This document shows, in pieces, positions 1 to 8,645 of a DNA stretch of 64,000 nt. The notes beneath the pieces were generated by a model. That model was not told the origin of the DNA and did no database searches. It saw nothing but the letters and a program-made list of their open reading frames with translations. This DNA comes from Streptomyces sp. Edi4 (GTDB taxonomy: Bacteria > Actinomycetota > Actinomycetes > Streptomycetales > Streptomycetaceae). The position numbers were made by a program, and so were the translations under genes. Within the stretch, counting starts at the first letter, position 1; each line of letters begins with the position of its first letter. The stretch spans positions 6,014,001 to 6,078,000 of the forward strand of contig NZ_JBEJGY010000004.1 in assembly GCF_040253615.1 (NCBI RefSeq), read 5' to 3'.

Positions 1-2
1 GG

Positions 3-71
3 TCCATCAACTGGGACCGGTTCAACGGGGCCGAGTTCTCCAGGAACTACGACGCATACCCGTGGAGCTGA
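3..71 (+). CDS. C-terminal end of a probable GH18 chitinase (5' part outside window)
   Basis: Only the last 22 codons are present, ending in TGA at 69-71. They read S-I-N-W-D-R-F-N-G-A-E-F and close with Y-D-A-Y-P-W-S. Twenty-one of the 22 codons end in G or C, which supports real coding in this frame. The SINWD string resembles the last beta-strand of family 18 glycosyl hydrolases (usually MTWSINWD), so a secreted chitinase is the best guess, but too little is visible to be sure. The gene converges on and overlaps the end of the PAP2 gene by about 50 bases. Confidence 0.5.
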   Translation, partial: SINWDRFNGAEFSRNYDAYPWS

Positions 72-819
72 CCACCAGGAGCGCCCCGCACAGGCAGACA
101 CTGGCGAGCACGTCGAGCGGCCAGTGGTAGCCGTGCAGGACGAGACCGGTGCCCGTCGCCGCGGTGAGTGTCCCCGCGGCGGCGGGCATCAACCACACCC
201 GGCGTACGCACGGGGCGAGCAACAGGGCCGCCCCGCCGTAGGCCACCATCGCGGTCGCGGTGTGGCCCGAGGGGTAGTAGCCGGTGGCCGGGTCGAAGGG
301 GCCAGGACGCGCGATCCACTCCTTCAGCGGCACCACGAGCAGGGGCACGAGCGCCATCGTCACGGCGGCGATCAGCGCCCGGCGGCGCAGGCCGCGCCAG
401 AGGGCGTACGCGATCGCGCAGGCGAGGACCGGCAGGGCGACGGGCATGCTGCCGAGGTCGGAGAGGCCTTCGGCGAGCCAGGACGGGCCGTGGCCGACGA
501 GGGCGGCGTCGACGCGCTCGTCGAGACGGCGCAGAGGGCCGCCCGAGGCGACCTGCCAGGTGATGACCGCGAACACGCAGAGCAGCGTGGCGAAGAGGAA
601 AGCCGGCCGCCCCGGAACAGGGGGGGAGGTTCCGGGGCGGCCGCCGCGACCGGCGTACCGCTCGCCCCGGGGGGTGTGGGGCGGTCGGTCATCCGATCGG
701 TGAGGAGTTCCGGAGCCAAAGGCTCCAGGGGTGTGCGCGAGGGCACGACCAGGGTAAAGCTGGGGATGCTGCGCCCTGGGATCGCCCGCAGTCCCCTGCG
801 GGCGGGGTGTTTCTCTCAT
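22..819 (-). CDS. PAP2-family membrane phosphatase
   Basis: An integral membrane phosphatase of the PAP2/undecaprenyl-diphosphatase type, which removes phosphate from lipid phosphates or diphosphates. The three family motifs are visible: K-x6-RP as KEWIARP, then YPSGHTAT with the catalytic His, then HGYHWPLD with the second His and Asp. About five hydrophobic helices fill the C-terminal two thirds. The first roughly 75 residues are Pro/Gly/Arg-rich and not membrane-like. The ATG at 819 lacks a clear ribosome binding site, so the true start is uncertain. A run of seven G near 620 and a good alternative frame starting at an ATG near 692 make an indel or different start possible. Confidence 0.75.
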   Translation of the reverse strand: MRETPRPQGTAGDPRAQHPQLYPGRALAHTPGAFGSGTPHRSDDRPPHTPRGERYAGRGGRPGTSPPVPGRPAFLFATLLCVFAVITWQVASGGPLRRLDERVDAALVGHGPSWLAEGLSDLGSMPVALPVLACAIAYALWRGLRRRALIAAVTMALVPLLVVPLKEWIARPGPFDPATGYYPSGHTATAMVAYGGAALLLAPCVRRVWLMPAAAGTLTAATGTGLVLHGYHWPLDVLASVCLCGALLVVSSTGMRRSSWRTRPR

Positions 820-928
820 CTGCGCAAACCGTACGGCAGGCGGCGGGGGACCGACAGCCGCAACGCCATCCCGCCATGGGCCCCCCACACCTTCTTCACA
901 GGCGGTCCCCGCCGCTCTGCCCGGGCGC

Positions 929-2263
929 TCAGACGCCCGCGAACGCCTGCTCGATGATGTCAAGGCCCTCGGTGAGCAGGTCCTCGCCGATGACCAGCGG
1001 GGGCAGGAAGCGGAGCACGTTCCCATAGGTGCCACAGGTCAGGACCAGCAGGCCCTCGGCGTGGCAGGCCTTGGCGAGCGCGCCGGCGGCCTCCGGGTTC
1101 GGGGTCTTGGAGGCGCGGTCCTTGACCAGCTCGATGGCGATCATGGCGCCACGGCCACGGATGTCGCCGATGATGTCGAACTTCTCGGCCATGGTGGCCA
1201 GCCGGGCCTTCATGACCTCCTCGATGCGCTTGGCCTTGCCGTTGAGGTCGAGCTCCCGCATCGTCTCGATCGCGCCGAGGGCGGCGGCACAGGCCACCGG
1301 GTTGCCGCCGTAGGTGCCGCCGAGGCCGCCCGCGTGCGCGGCGTCCATGATCTCGGCGCGGCCCGTCACGGCGGCCAGCGGCAGACCGCCCGCGATGCCC
1401 TTGGCGGTGGTGATCAGGTCGGGGACGATGCCCTCGTCCTCACAGGCGAACCACTGGCCGGTACGGCAGAAGCCGGACTGGATCTCGTCGGCGACGAACA
1501 CGATGCCGTTGTCCTTGGCGAACTGGCTGATCGCGGGCAGGAAGCCCTTGGCCGGCTCGATGAAGCCGCCCTCGCCGAGCACCGGCTCGATGATGATCGC
1601 GGCGACGTTGTCCGCGCCGATCTGCTTGTTGATCATGTCGATGGCCTGCGCGGACGCCTCGGCGCCTGCGTTGTCCTGGCCGGTGGGCCAGCGGTAGCCG
1701 TAGGCCACCGGCACCCGGTAGACCTCGGGCGCGAACGGGCCGAAGCCGTTCTTGTACGGCATGTTCTTGGCGGTGAGGGCCATCGTCAGGTTGGTGCGGC
1801 CGTGGTAGCCGTGGTCGAAGACGACGACGGCCTGGCGCTTGGTGTACGCACGGGCGATCTTGACGGCGTTCTCGACGGCCTCGGCGCCCGAGTTGAACAG
1901 CGCGGACTTCTTGGCGTGGTCGCCCGGGGTCAGCTCGGCCAGCTGCTCGGCGACGGCGACGTAGCCCTCGTACGGCGTGACCATGAAGCAGGTGTGGGTG
2001 AAGTCGGCGAGCTGCGCGGTCGCGCGGCGCACCACGGCCTCGGCGGAGGCGCCCACCGAGGTCACCGCGATGCCGGAACCGAAGTCGATCAGGCGGTTGC
2101 CGTCGACGTCCTCGATGATGCCGCCGCCGGCGCGCGCGGTGAAGACGGGCAGCGTGGAGCCCACACCGGCGGCGACGGCCGCGAGACGGCGGGCCTGAAG
2201 CTCCTGCGACTTCGGGCCGGGGATGGCGGTGACGACGCGGCGCTCCTGCGGGACGGCGCTCAT
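929..2263 (-). CDS. gabT: 4-aminobutyrate aminotransferase
   Basis: A PLP-dependent class III aminotransferase of 444 residues that moves the amino group of GABA to 2-oxoglutarate, giving succinate semialdehyde and glutamate. Family signatures are clear: NSGAEAVENA near residue 124 binds the PLP phosphate, DEIQSGFCRTG starts at Asp259, and the Schiff-base lysine is Lys288 in TTAKGIAGG. Length is normal for the family. The ATG at 2263 follows an AGGAG six bases upstream; longer in-frame extensions upstream have no coding character. It lies near a PucR-type regulator and an aldehyde dehydrogenase, which suggests a GABA or polyamine breakdown neighbourhood. Confidence 0.92.
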   Translation of the reverse strand: MSAVPQERRVVTAIPGPKSQELQARRLAAVAAGVGSTLPVFTARAGGGIIEDVDGNRLIDFGSGIAVTSVGASAEAVVRRATAQLADFTHTCFMVTPYEGYVAVAEQLAELTPGDHAKKSALFNSGAEAVENAVKIARAYTKRQAVVVFDHGYHGRTNLTMALTAKNMPYKNGFGPFAPEVYRVPVAYGYRWPTGQDNAGAEASAQAIDMINKQIGADNVAAIIIEPVLGEGGFIEPAKGFLPAISQFAKDNGIVFVADEIQSGFCRTGQWFACEDEGIVPDLITTAKGIAGGLPLAAVTGRAEIMDAAHAGGLGGTYGGNPVACAAALGAIETMRELDLNGKAKRIEEVMKARLATMAEKFDIIGDIRGRGAMIAIELVKDRASKTPNPEAAGALAKACHAEGLLVLTCGTYGNVLRFLPPLVIGEDLLTEGLDIIEQAFAGV

Positions 2264-2507
2264 GAGGGGCTCCTGAAGATGCTGGGGGTGTGGACGGCTT
2301 TTTCGGCTATAAGGGCAGGCTAGGGCGGACCGGGGGAGCCTGGCATGCGCCGTTCGGTAGTGGTGGGGGTGCGCCCCTTGTCCTCGACGGACAGTTGCCC
2401 GGGGCGGGCGCGCGGTGCGCGGCAGCGGTGAACCCCGGCGCGCTGCCACTAGATTGAGCGTTCGCACCGCTCGGAACGGACCTGGCTGGTCAGGGGGCAA
2501 GGGGTCG

Positions 2508-4922
2508 ATGGACACCGAAGGCACGTACGACGCACGCGGCACCCGTTCGGGTTCGGTCCCGCGCCCCTCGGGGCCGCCTCCGCGCCCCGCGCTGCCGCCC
2601 CGGCCCGTCGAGGCGCCGACGGCCGGGCCCTCGCTCGGCGACTGGCTGCGCACGCCGCGCGCGGCCGCCGAGCCGGGCCTGTGGCGCCTGGGCCACACCC
2701 CACGAAAGGACGCCGACCCCGACCGGGTGCCGGACCGGGCGCTGATCGGCGGGGCCGTCGTCGCGCTGCTCGCGGCCAGTCTGGTCTGGTCGCTGTGGCG
2801 CAACGGCTACGTCCCGCACAGCCGCGTCCTGCTCGAACTCGTCACCCCGCAGGACTGGTGGGGCCTGCGGCGCCCCCCGGCGGCCACCACCGCGCTCGCC
2901 GTCTACAACAGCCTGGTGGCGGCCCTCGTGCTCTACACCGCCGGGCGCCTCGGCAACTGGCGCGAGGTGTTCCGCCGGTACGCCGTCGACCATCCCCAGC
3001 CTTCCCGGGCGGTACGCACCGCGCTGGCCGGGGCCGTCCTGGTGTGGTGCTTCGTGCAGGCCGACACCCTGCGGGACTACGCCCCCACGGCCGCGACCGT
3101 GCAGGCGGACGCGGCGCCGCCGCGCCCCCTGCTGCCCTTCGGCGACCTGGCGCTCGCGCTGATGCCGCACGCCTGGCTGTACAACGGCACCGGCGAGGAT
3201 GTGGCCGATCACCTGCGCGCCTTCGCGACCTGGTACCACCTGGTGGGCGCCGCCGTGATCCTGTGGCTGACCGCGCGGGCCGGGGGATGGCTCACCGTGC
3301 TGCGCGACCCGCGGGCCGGCAAGGACGGCCGCGCCGCCGCGACCGGCGGCCCCAGCGAGACCCCCGCCGACTGGCCCCAGCTGCGCGTCGCGGGCCTCGG
3401 CGGCGTCGCCGATCTGCTCGTGGCCGAGGAGCGGTCCGGGCGCATGAACGACGTCGACTGCGTACGCATCCGACGGGCCTGGCGGAGCGTGCGCAGCGAT
3501 TGCTCGCGGCTGCGCGCGTTCACGGACGCGGTGGCGGGCCAGGGCGCGCGGGCCTGCCCGCATCCCTCGGGCGACCGCGACCTGCCCGCCCGCGCCGCCA
3601 CCCACGACCTGCTCACCTCGCAGGTGCGGATCGGCCGCTACCCCGACACCGAGCGCGTCCCGGCCACCCGCAGGGGCGCGGGCGCCGCCGTCGACCCCGC
3701 CGTGCTCGGCTCGTCGCTGCTCGCCATCGGGCCGTTCGGGTCGGGCAAGACCCGGCACCTGGTGCGGCCCGTCGTGGAGTCGCTGGCGCTCCAGGCGCTG
3801 GCCGGGAAGGCCGCCGTGGTCGCGGTGTGCGCGGCGGGCACCGAGCTCGGCGCCGACGACGGCTACGACGTGGTGATCAAGCCGGGCGATCCCGCGTCCG
3901 CCTACGACCTCGACCTGTACGGCGGCGCCACCGACCCCGACGAGGCCGCCGCCCTGCTCGCCGAGGCGTTCGCCGGAGACCTCGTCGAGGTCGACCCACG
4001 CCGCGCGGCGACGGCCCTCGCCCAGTTGCTGGGCCCCTACCGCGCCGCCCACGGGCGCTTCCCCTCCGTGCCCGTCCTGCGGGAACTCCTCGACGGCTCA
4101 CCGGGCGCCATCGGCGACCTCAAGGCGCGCCTGGACCCCGAGACCCACCGCGCCCAGCTGCGTGAACTCGACGTCCGTGAGCGGCAGTTGGGCAGTCAGG
4201 GCGATCCCGGGCTCGCCCTCGCCGCGCGGGTCGCGGTGCTCGACCGGCCCGCCTTCGAGGCGTTCTTCGACACCACGGGCGAGAGCCGGCCGTTCTCGCT
4301 GCGCGCCCTCGAACACCCGCTGCGGGTCCGGATCGACGTGCCCGAACGCGCCCACCCCGAGGCCGGACACCTGCTGACCCGGCTCGTCCTGGCCCAGTTC
4401 GCCGCCGGGGCGACGGCCCGCGCGGACCAGTCGCTCTTCGCCTTTCTCGCCGTGGACGACGCCACGCACGCCGTCACCGCCGCGTCCGTACGGGCCGTGC
4501 AGCGGCTGCGCAACCGCAACGCCGGGGTGCTGCTCACCCTGCGCGGCCTCGGTGACGTACCCGAGGCGCTGCACACCTCGCTGCTCGGTTCGTTCGGCTG
4601 CCACATGGCCTTCTCCGGCGTCACCACCTGGGACGGGCGGCTCTTCGCGCAGGCCTGGGGCACCGAGTGGGTGGAGACCACCGAGGTCGCCAAGCACACC
4701 GTCTTCGCCGACCAGCCGCTCACCCGGGCGATCCACGCGCTGCGCAAACTCGTCACCGGCAAGGCCGTCACCACCGACGCCGTGACCGTGCGCAAGATCG
4801 AGCGGGAGCGCTGGTCGGCCTCCGAACTGGCCCACCAGGTGCCCGCGGGGCACGCGGTGCTCTCCCTGACGACCGTCGAGGGGGAACACGCGCCGCCGCT
4901 CCTGGTGGATCTGCGCGGATGA
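2508..4922 (+). CDS. Membrane-anchored VirD4/TraD-like ATP-binding protein
   Basis: A protein of 804 residues with a Pro-rich N-terminus, four predicted membrane helices in roughly residues 75-275, and a C-terminal cytoplasmic ATPase. The Walker A motif is GPFGSGKT near residues 408-415. A second conserved hydrophobic strand near LFAFLAVDD followed by RNRNAGVLLTLRGL resembles Walker B and the arginine-rich region of type IV coupling proteins. The ATG at 2508 follows AAGGGG; an upstream in-frame ATG at 2415 gives an unlikely basic leader. No relaxase or other conjugation gene is nearby, so transfer of DNA is not implied. The architecture is most consistent with a TraD/VirD4-type or TraM-recognition ATPase of unknown substrate. 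Confidence 0.7.
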   Translation: MDTEGTYDARGTRSGSVPRPSGPPPRPALPPRPVEAPTAGPSLGDWLRTPRAAAEPGLWRLGHTPRKDADPDRVPDRALIGGAVVALLAASLVWSLWRNGYVPHSRVLLELVTPQDWWGLRRPPAATTALAVYNSLVAALVLYTAGRLGNWREVFRRYAVDHPQPSRAVRTALAGAVLVWCFVQADTLRDYAPTAATVQADAAPPRPLLPFGDLALALMPHAWLYNGTGEDVADHLRAFATWYHLVGAAVILWLTARAGGWLTVLRDPRAGKDGRAAATGGPSETPADWPQLRVAGLGGVADLLVAEERSGRMNDVDCVRIRRAWRSVRSDCSRLRAFTDAVAGQGARACPHPSGDRDLPARAATHDLLTSQVRIGRYPDTERVPATRRGAGAAVDPAVLGSSLLAIGPFGSGKTRHLVRPVVESLALQALAGKAAVVAVCAAGTELGADDGYDVVIKPGDPASAYDLDLYGGATDPDEAAALLAEAFAGDLVEVDPRRAATALAQLLGPYRAAHGRFPSVPVLRELLDGSPGAIGDLKARLDPETHRAQLRELDVRERQLGSQGDPGLALAARVAVLDRPAFEAFFDTTGESRPFSLRALEHPLRVRIDVPERAHPEAGHLLTRLVLAQFAAGATARADQSLFAFLAVDDATHAVTAASVRAVQRLRNRNAGVLLTLRGLGDVPEALHTSLLGSFGCHMAFSGVTTWDGRLFAQAWGTEWVETTEVAKHTVFADQPLTRAIHALRKLVTGKAVTTDAVTVRKIERERWSASELAHQVPAGHAVLSLTTVEGEHAPPLLVDLRG

Positions 4923-4971
4923 GGCCCCGGCTCGCCCCGGTCCGGCCCGGTCCGGCCCGGCCCCCGCGCCG

Positions 4972-4992
4972 GTTCCCGGATGGCCGGGGAAC
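4972..4992 (+). terminator. Weak hairpin after the VirD4-like gene
   Basis: GTTCCC at 4972-4977 pairs with GGGAAC at 4987-4992 across a nine-base loop, with further G/C pairing outside it. It lies 50 bases after the stop codon and before the PucR gene. There is no T-run, which is usual for actinobacterial terminators. The assignment is tentative. Confidence 0.35.
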
Positions 4993-5078
4993 GCCGGGGA
5001 ATCTGGCCGGGGTGGCAAAATGAAGGTGCTCCGTTCATACGGGACGTAGCAATCGACTGCCGAAGGTAACCCGGTCCC

Positions 5079-6629
5079 ATGCCGCCCACGCTCGCCTCGC
5101 TCCTCCAGCACTCGGCGCTCAAGCTCACCGTGCGCGCGGGGCAGGACCACCTGGACCGCCCGGTGCGCTGGGCCCACGTCAGCGAACTCGCCGACCCCGT
5201 CCCGTACATGGAGGGCGGCGAGCTGCTGCTCACCACCGCGATCACGCTGGCCGCCGAGGACCCGCAGGCGATGCGCCGCTATGTGCGCAGGCTGGCGCGG
5301 GCCGGGGTGGTCGGGCTCGGCTTCGCCGTCGGCGTCCACTACGACACCGTGCCGGACGCGCTGCTCGCGGCGGCCCGCGAGGAGGGGCTTCCGCTGCTCG
5401 AGGTGCCGCGCCGCACTCCGTTCCTGGCCATTTCCAAGGCGGTCTCCGCGGCCATCTCGGCCGACCAGTACCGCGCGGTGACCGCCGGGTTCGAGGCGCA
5501 GCGCGAGCTGACGAAGGCGGCGCTCGCCGACGGCCCCGCCGTGCTGATCGCCAAGCTCGCCGCCCACGTCGACGGCTGGGCCGCCCTGTACGACACCTCC
5601 GGCGCGGTCGTGGCCGCCGCCCCCGAGTGGGCCGCCCGCCGCGCCGCCCGGCTCACCGGCGACGTGGCCCGGCTGCGCGAGCGGGCGGCCCCGGCCAGCG
5701 CGGTGGTCGGCGGCGCCGAAGAGGCCCCGGGCGACCGCGTCGAGCTCCAGTCGCTCGGCACCGGACGCCGGGTGCGCGGCGCGCTGGCGGTCGGCACGGG
5801 GGCGCCGCTCGGCACGGCCGAACGCTACGCGGTGCACTCCGCGGTCGCCCTGCTCACCCTCACCACCGAACGCTCCCGCTCGCTCCAGTCGGCCGAGCAG
5901 CGGCTCGGGGCCGCGGTGCTGCGGATGCTCCTGTCCGGCCAGCAGGACCACGCCCGCGCGGTCGCCGGTGATCTCTACGGCGGGCTCCTGGACGCGCCGT
6001 TCCGGCTCGTCATCGCCGAACCCGCGAGCGAGGGCGAAACCGGCGGGCTCGGCGCGCTGGTCGAGGCCATGGAGTCGGCCGCCGCCCGCCGGGGCGAGAC
6101 GGTCCTCGTGGTGCCGGAGGCGGGGCGGCTCGTGGTGCTCGCGGCGGACGGGGGCGAGGCGGTCGGTGCGTGCCTGGCTCACGAGAGCGCCGAGGGCGAG
6201 GACATCGTGGTCGGCCTCTCCGCGCCGGCCGGTCCGATCGCCGCGGCGTCCGCGTACAAGCAGGCCGAGCAGGCGCTCTCCGTCGCCCGGCGCCGGGGCA
6301 AGCCGCTCGTCGAGCACGAGGAACTGGTGGCGGGGTCCGTGCTGCCGCTGCTCGCGGATGACGCGGTGCGGGCGTTCGCGGACGGGATGCTGCGGGCGCT
6401 GTACGAGCACGACGCGACCGGGCGCGGTGATCTGGTGGCCTCGCTGCGGGCGTGGCTTTCGCGGCACGGGCAGTGGGACGCGGCGGCCGCCGACCTGGGT
6501 GTGCACCGGCACACCCTGCGCTATCGGATGCGGCGCGTGGAGGAGATCCTGGGCCGCTCGCTGGACGACCCGGACGTCCGCATGGAGCTGTGGCTCGCCC
6601 TGAAGGCCACGTCATCGCCGGACGCGTAA
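5079..6629 (+). CDS. PucR-family transcriptional regulator
   Basis: A 516-residue activator of the PucR/CdaR type. The N-terminal PucR domain (about residues 5-130) begins with the purine-catabolism-like sequence LASLLQHSALKL and includes the GGELLLTT stretch. A middle GGDEF-like region follows. The C-terminal helix-turn-helix (about 455-515) reads AAADLGVHRHTLRYRMRR followed by VEEILGRSLDDP, which is the classic HTH_30 signature. GAAGG upstream of the ATG can serve as ribosome binding site. Members of this family often control nearby amine, purine or GABA catabolic genes. Here it sits between gabT and an aldehyde dehydrogenase, which are its likely targets. Confidence 0.88.
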   Translation: MPPTLASLLQHSALKLTVRAGQDHLDRPVRWAHVSELADPVPYMEGGELLLTTAITLAAEDPQAMRRYVRRLARAGVVGLGFAVGVHYDTVPDALLAAAREEGLPLLEVPRRTPFLAISKAVSAAISADQYRAVTAGFEAQRELTKAALADGPAVLIAKLAAHVDGWAALYDTSGAVVAAAPEWAARRAARLTGDVARLRERAAPASAVVGGAEEAPGDRVELQSLGTGRRVRGALAVGTGAPLGTAERYAVHSAVALLTLTTERSRSLQSAEQRLGAAVLRMLLSGQQDHARAVAGDLYGGLLDAPFRLVIAEPASEGETGGLGALVEAMESAAARRGETVLVVPEAGRLVVLAADGGEAVGACLAHESAEGEDIVVGLSAPAGPIAAASAYKQAEQALSVARRRGKPLVEHEELVAGSVLPLLADDAVRAFADGMLRALYEHDATGRGDLVASLRAWLSRHGQWDAAAADLGVHRHTLRYRMRRVEEILGRSLDDPDVRMELWLALKATSSPDA

Positions 6630-7000
6630 CCGGGGTTGAGGTTCGCGTGCGGGCCAGCGTCAGCACGGTCGGCAGCCGGGCCCCCTGGGGCTCCGCCCCG
6701 GACCCCGTTGGCGCTGAACGCGCTCGTCCTCAATCCCCCCAAGGCCTTGAGGGCCAGGGGGGACCCCCATGACGGGCTGAGGTTTGCCCGTACGAGCCAG
6801 CACGGACCCTGCCAGGGGCTGAGGTTCCCGTGTGGGCCAGCACCGACGCGGCCAGGGGCGCGGGGAACTGCGCGGCCAGCCACGTACGGCCCGCGCCCGC
6901 GACGAGCTTCGGAGGGGAACTCCAAAGCGGCGTGCTGGGCGCCCTCACCACTCCACGCCGGACAAACCCGCACCCCCGCCCCCCGGCCTACCGTGAGGGC
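6630..7000. repeat. Gene-free 371-bp spacer with imperfect and dispersed repeats
   Basis: No gene is supported here. Three imperfect copies of a roughly 40-base unit that begins GGG(C/T)TGAGGTT and continues to GGCCAGC lie near 6633, 6774 and 6818. A small hairpin, GGGGC-TCC-GCCCC, is at 6687-6699. From 6831 to about 6900 there is a copy of an element (TGTGGGCCAGCACCGA onward, then CGCGGGGAACTGCGCG) that recurs in opposite orientation twice at 14796-14965. Such elements are common in streptomycete intergenic DNA. The spacer probably also holds the promoter of the aldehyde dehydrogenase gene, but I could not place it. Confidence 0.6.
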
Positions 7001-8449
7001 ATGACTTCTACCCACGCCTCCTTCTGGCTCGCCGGCCGCGAGGCCACCGGCGACGACAGCTTCGATGTCACCTCGCCCTGGGACGGCCGGCTCGTCGCCT
7101 CGGTCAGTGTGCCCACCGACACCCAGGTCGAGGAGGCCGTGGCCGCCGCGCACGCCGTCGTGGAGGAGTTCGCGGCCACCCCGGCGCATGTACGGGCCGC
7201 CGCCCTCGACCACGTCTCCAAGCGGCTCGCCGAGCGCACCGAGGAGATCGCCCAGCTGATCTCCGCCGAGAACGGCAAGCCCATCAAGTGGGCCCGGGGC
7301 GAGGTCGGCCGCGCCGTCTCCGTGTTTCGCTTCGCCGCGGAGGAGGCCCGGCGCTTCAACGGCGGCGAGGCCCAGCGCCTGGACACCGACGGCGGCGGCG
7401 TGGGCCGCCTCGCCCTAACCCGCCGCTTCCCCAAGGGCGTCGTCCTTGGCATCGCACCCTTCAACTTCCCGCTCAACCTGTGCGCCCACAAGGTCGCCCC
7501 GGCCATCGCGGTGGGCGCCCCGATCGTCCTCAAGCCCGCCCCCGCCACCCCGCTGTCGGGCCTCATCCTGGGTGAACTGCTCGCCGAGACCGAGCTGCCC
7601 GCCGGCTCCTGGAGCATCCTGCCGGTCGCCAACGACAAGATGCCGGCCCTGGTCAAGGACGACCGCCTCCCGGTCATCTCCTTCACCGGCTCCGACAAGG
7701 TCGGCTACGCGATCATGGACTCGGTGCCGCGCAAGCACTGCACCCTGGAGCTCGGCGGCAACGGCGCGGCCGTCGTCCTCGCCGACTGGGCCTCGGAGGA
7801 GGACCTGGACTGGGCGGCGACCCGTATCGCCACCTTCTCCAACTACCAGGGCGGCCAGTCCTGCATCTCCGTGCAGCGCGTCATCGCCGACGCCGCCGTG
7901 TACGACCGGCTGCTCCCCAAGATCGTCGCCGCCGTCGAGGCGCAGGTCACCGGCGACCCGTCCGACTCCGCCACCGACGTCGGCCCGCTGGTCAGCGAGG
8001 ACGCCGCCCGGCGCGTGGAGTCCTGGGTCGACGAGGCCGTCGCGGCCGGAGCCAAGCTGCTCACCGGCGGCAAGCGCGACGGCGCCTCCTACGCGCCCAC
8101 CGTGCTCACCGAGCTGCCCGACGACACCACCCTGGCCTGCGAGGAGGTCTTCGGACCCGTCCTGACCGTGCGGAAGGTGGACGGCGAGGCCGAGGCGTTC
8201 GCCGCCGTCAACTCCTCCAAGTACGGCCTCCAGGCAGGGGTGTTCACGCACGACGTGCACACCGCCTTCCGCGCCCACCGGGCCCTGGAGGTCGGCGGCG
8301 TGATCATCGGCGACGTCCCGTCCTACCGCGCCGACCAGATGCCCTACGGCGGCGCCAAGGCCTCCGGCGTCGGCCGCGAGGGCGTGCGCTACGCGATGGA
8401 CGACTACACCTACGAGCGCGTCCTCGTCCTGACGGGCCTCGCCCTGTAG
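7001..8449 (+). CDS. NAD(P)-dependent aldehyde dehydrogenase, succinate-semialdehyde type likely
   Basis: A 482-residue aldehyde dehydrogenase that oxidises an aldehyde to its acid. Visible active-site features are Glu250 in LELGGNG and the nucleophile Cys288 in GGQSCISVQR. The FTGSDKVG stretch belongs to the nucleotide-binding fold, and the C-terminal EEVFGPVL and PYGGAKASGVGREG motifs are standard. The ATG at 7001 has GAGG just upstream; an in-frame ATG at 6830 lies in repeat DNA and is rejected. Given gabT and the PucR regulator nearby, succinate semialdehyde or an aminoaldehyde is the likely substrate, but this is inferred from context. Confidence 0.85.
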   Translation: MTSTHASFWLAGREATGDDSFDVTSPWDGRLVASVSVPTDTQVEEAVAAAHAVVEEFAATPAHVRAAALDHVSKRLAERTEEIAQLISAENGKPIKWARGEVGRAVSVFRFAAEEARRFNGGEAQRLDTDGGGVGRLALTRRFPKGVVLGIAPFNFPLNLCAHKVAPAIAVGAPIVLKPAPATPLSGLILGELLAETELPAGSWSILPVANDKMPALVKDDRLPVISFTGSDKVGYAIMDSVPRKHCTLELGGNGAAVVLADWASEEDLDWAATRIATFSNYQGGQSCISVQRVIADAAVYDRLLPKIVAAVEAQVTGDPSDSATDVGPLVSEDAARRVESWVDEAVAAGAKLLTGGKRDGASYAPTVLTELPDDTTLACEEVFGPVLTVRKVDGEAEAFAAVNSSKYGLQAGVFTHDVHTAFRAHRALEVGGVIIGDVPSYRADQMPYGGAKASGVGREGVRYAMDDYTYERVLVLTGLAL

Positions 8450-8483
8450 GTCCCTTTGGCCCCGAAGGGCCGCACGAGACCGA

Positions 8484-8517
8484 CGGCCGGAACCCACTGT
8501 GCGGGGGGTTCCGGCCG
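8484..8517 (+). terminator. Strong hairpin terminator after the aldehyde dehydrogenase
   Basis: A perfect 12-bp stem, CGGCCGGAACCC at 8484-8495 with its complement at 8506-8517, encloses a ten-base loop. It starts 35 bases after the stop codon. It lacks a T-run, like most streptomycete terminators. Confidence 0.75.
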
Positions 8518-8645
8518 CCGTCGTACGCCCGGGCGGCGAGCGGGGTGGTCCAACCCCCGGGAATCGGGTACATACGGACGGGTAGCACCACCCGGTAACG
8601 GGCAGCCGCCCGCACCCGTCAGCCCGCGGCGAGGAGAACCCCTCT

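Noticed and set aside
2490..4052. 520-codon minus-strand open frame antisense to the VirD4-like gene
   Set aside because: The plus strand carries a P-loop and membrane helices; the antisense frame has neither.
4098..6512. 804-codon minus-strand open frame across the VirD4-like and PucR genes
   Set aside because: Antisense shadow of two genes with clear motifs on the plus strand; its own product is Gly/Arg-rich with no recognisable fold.
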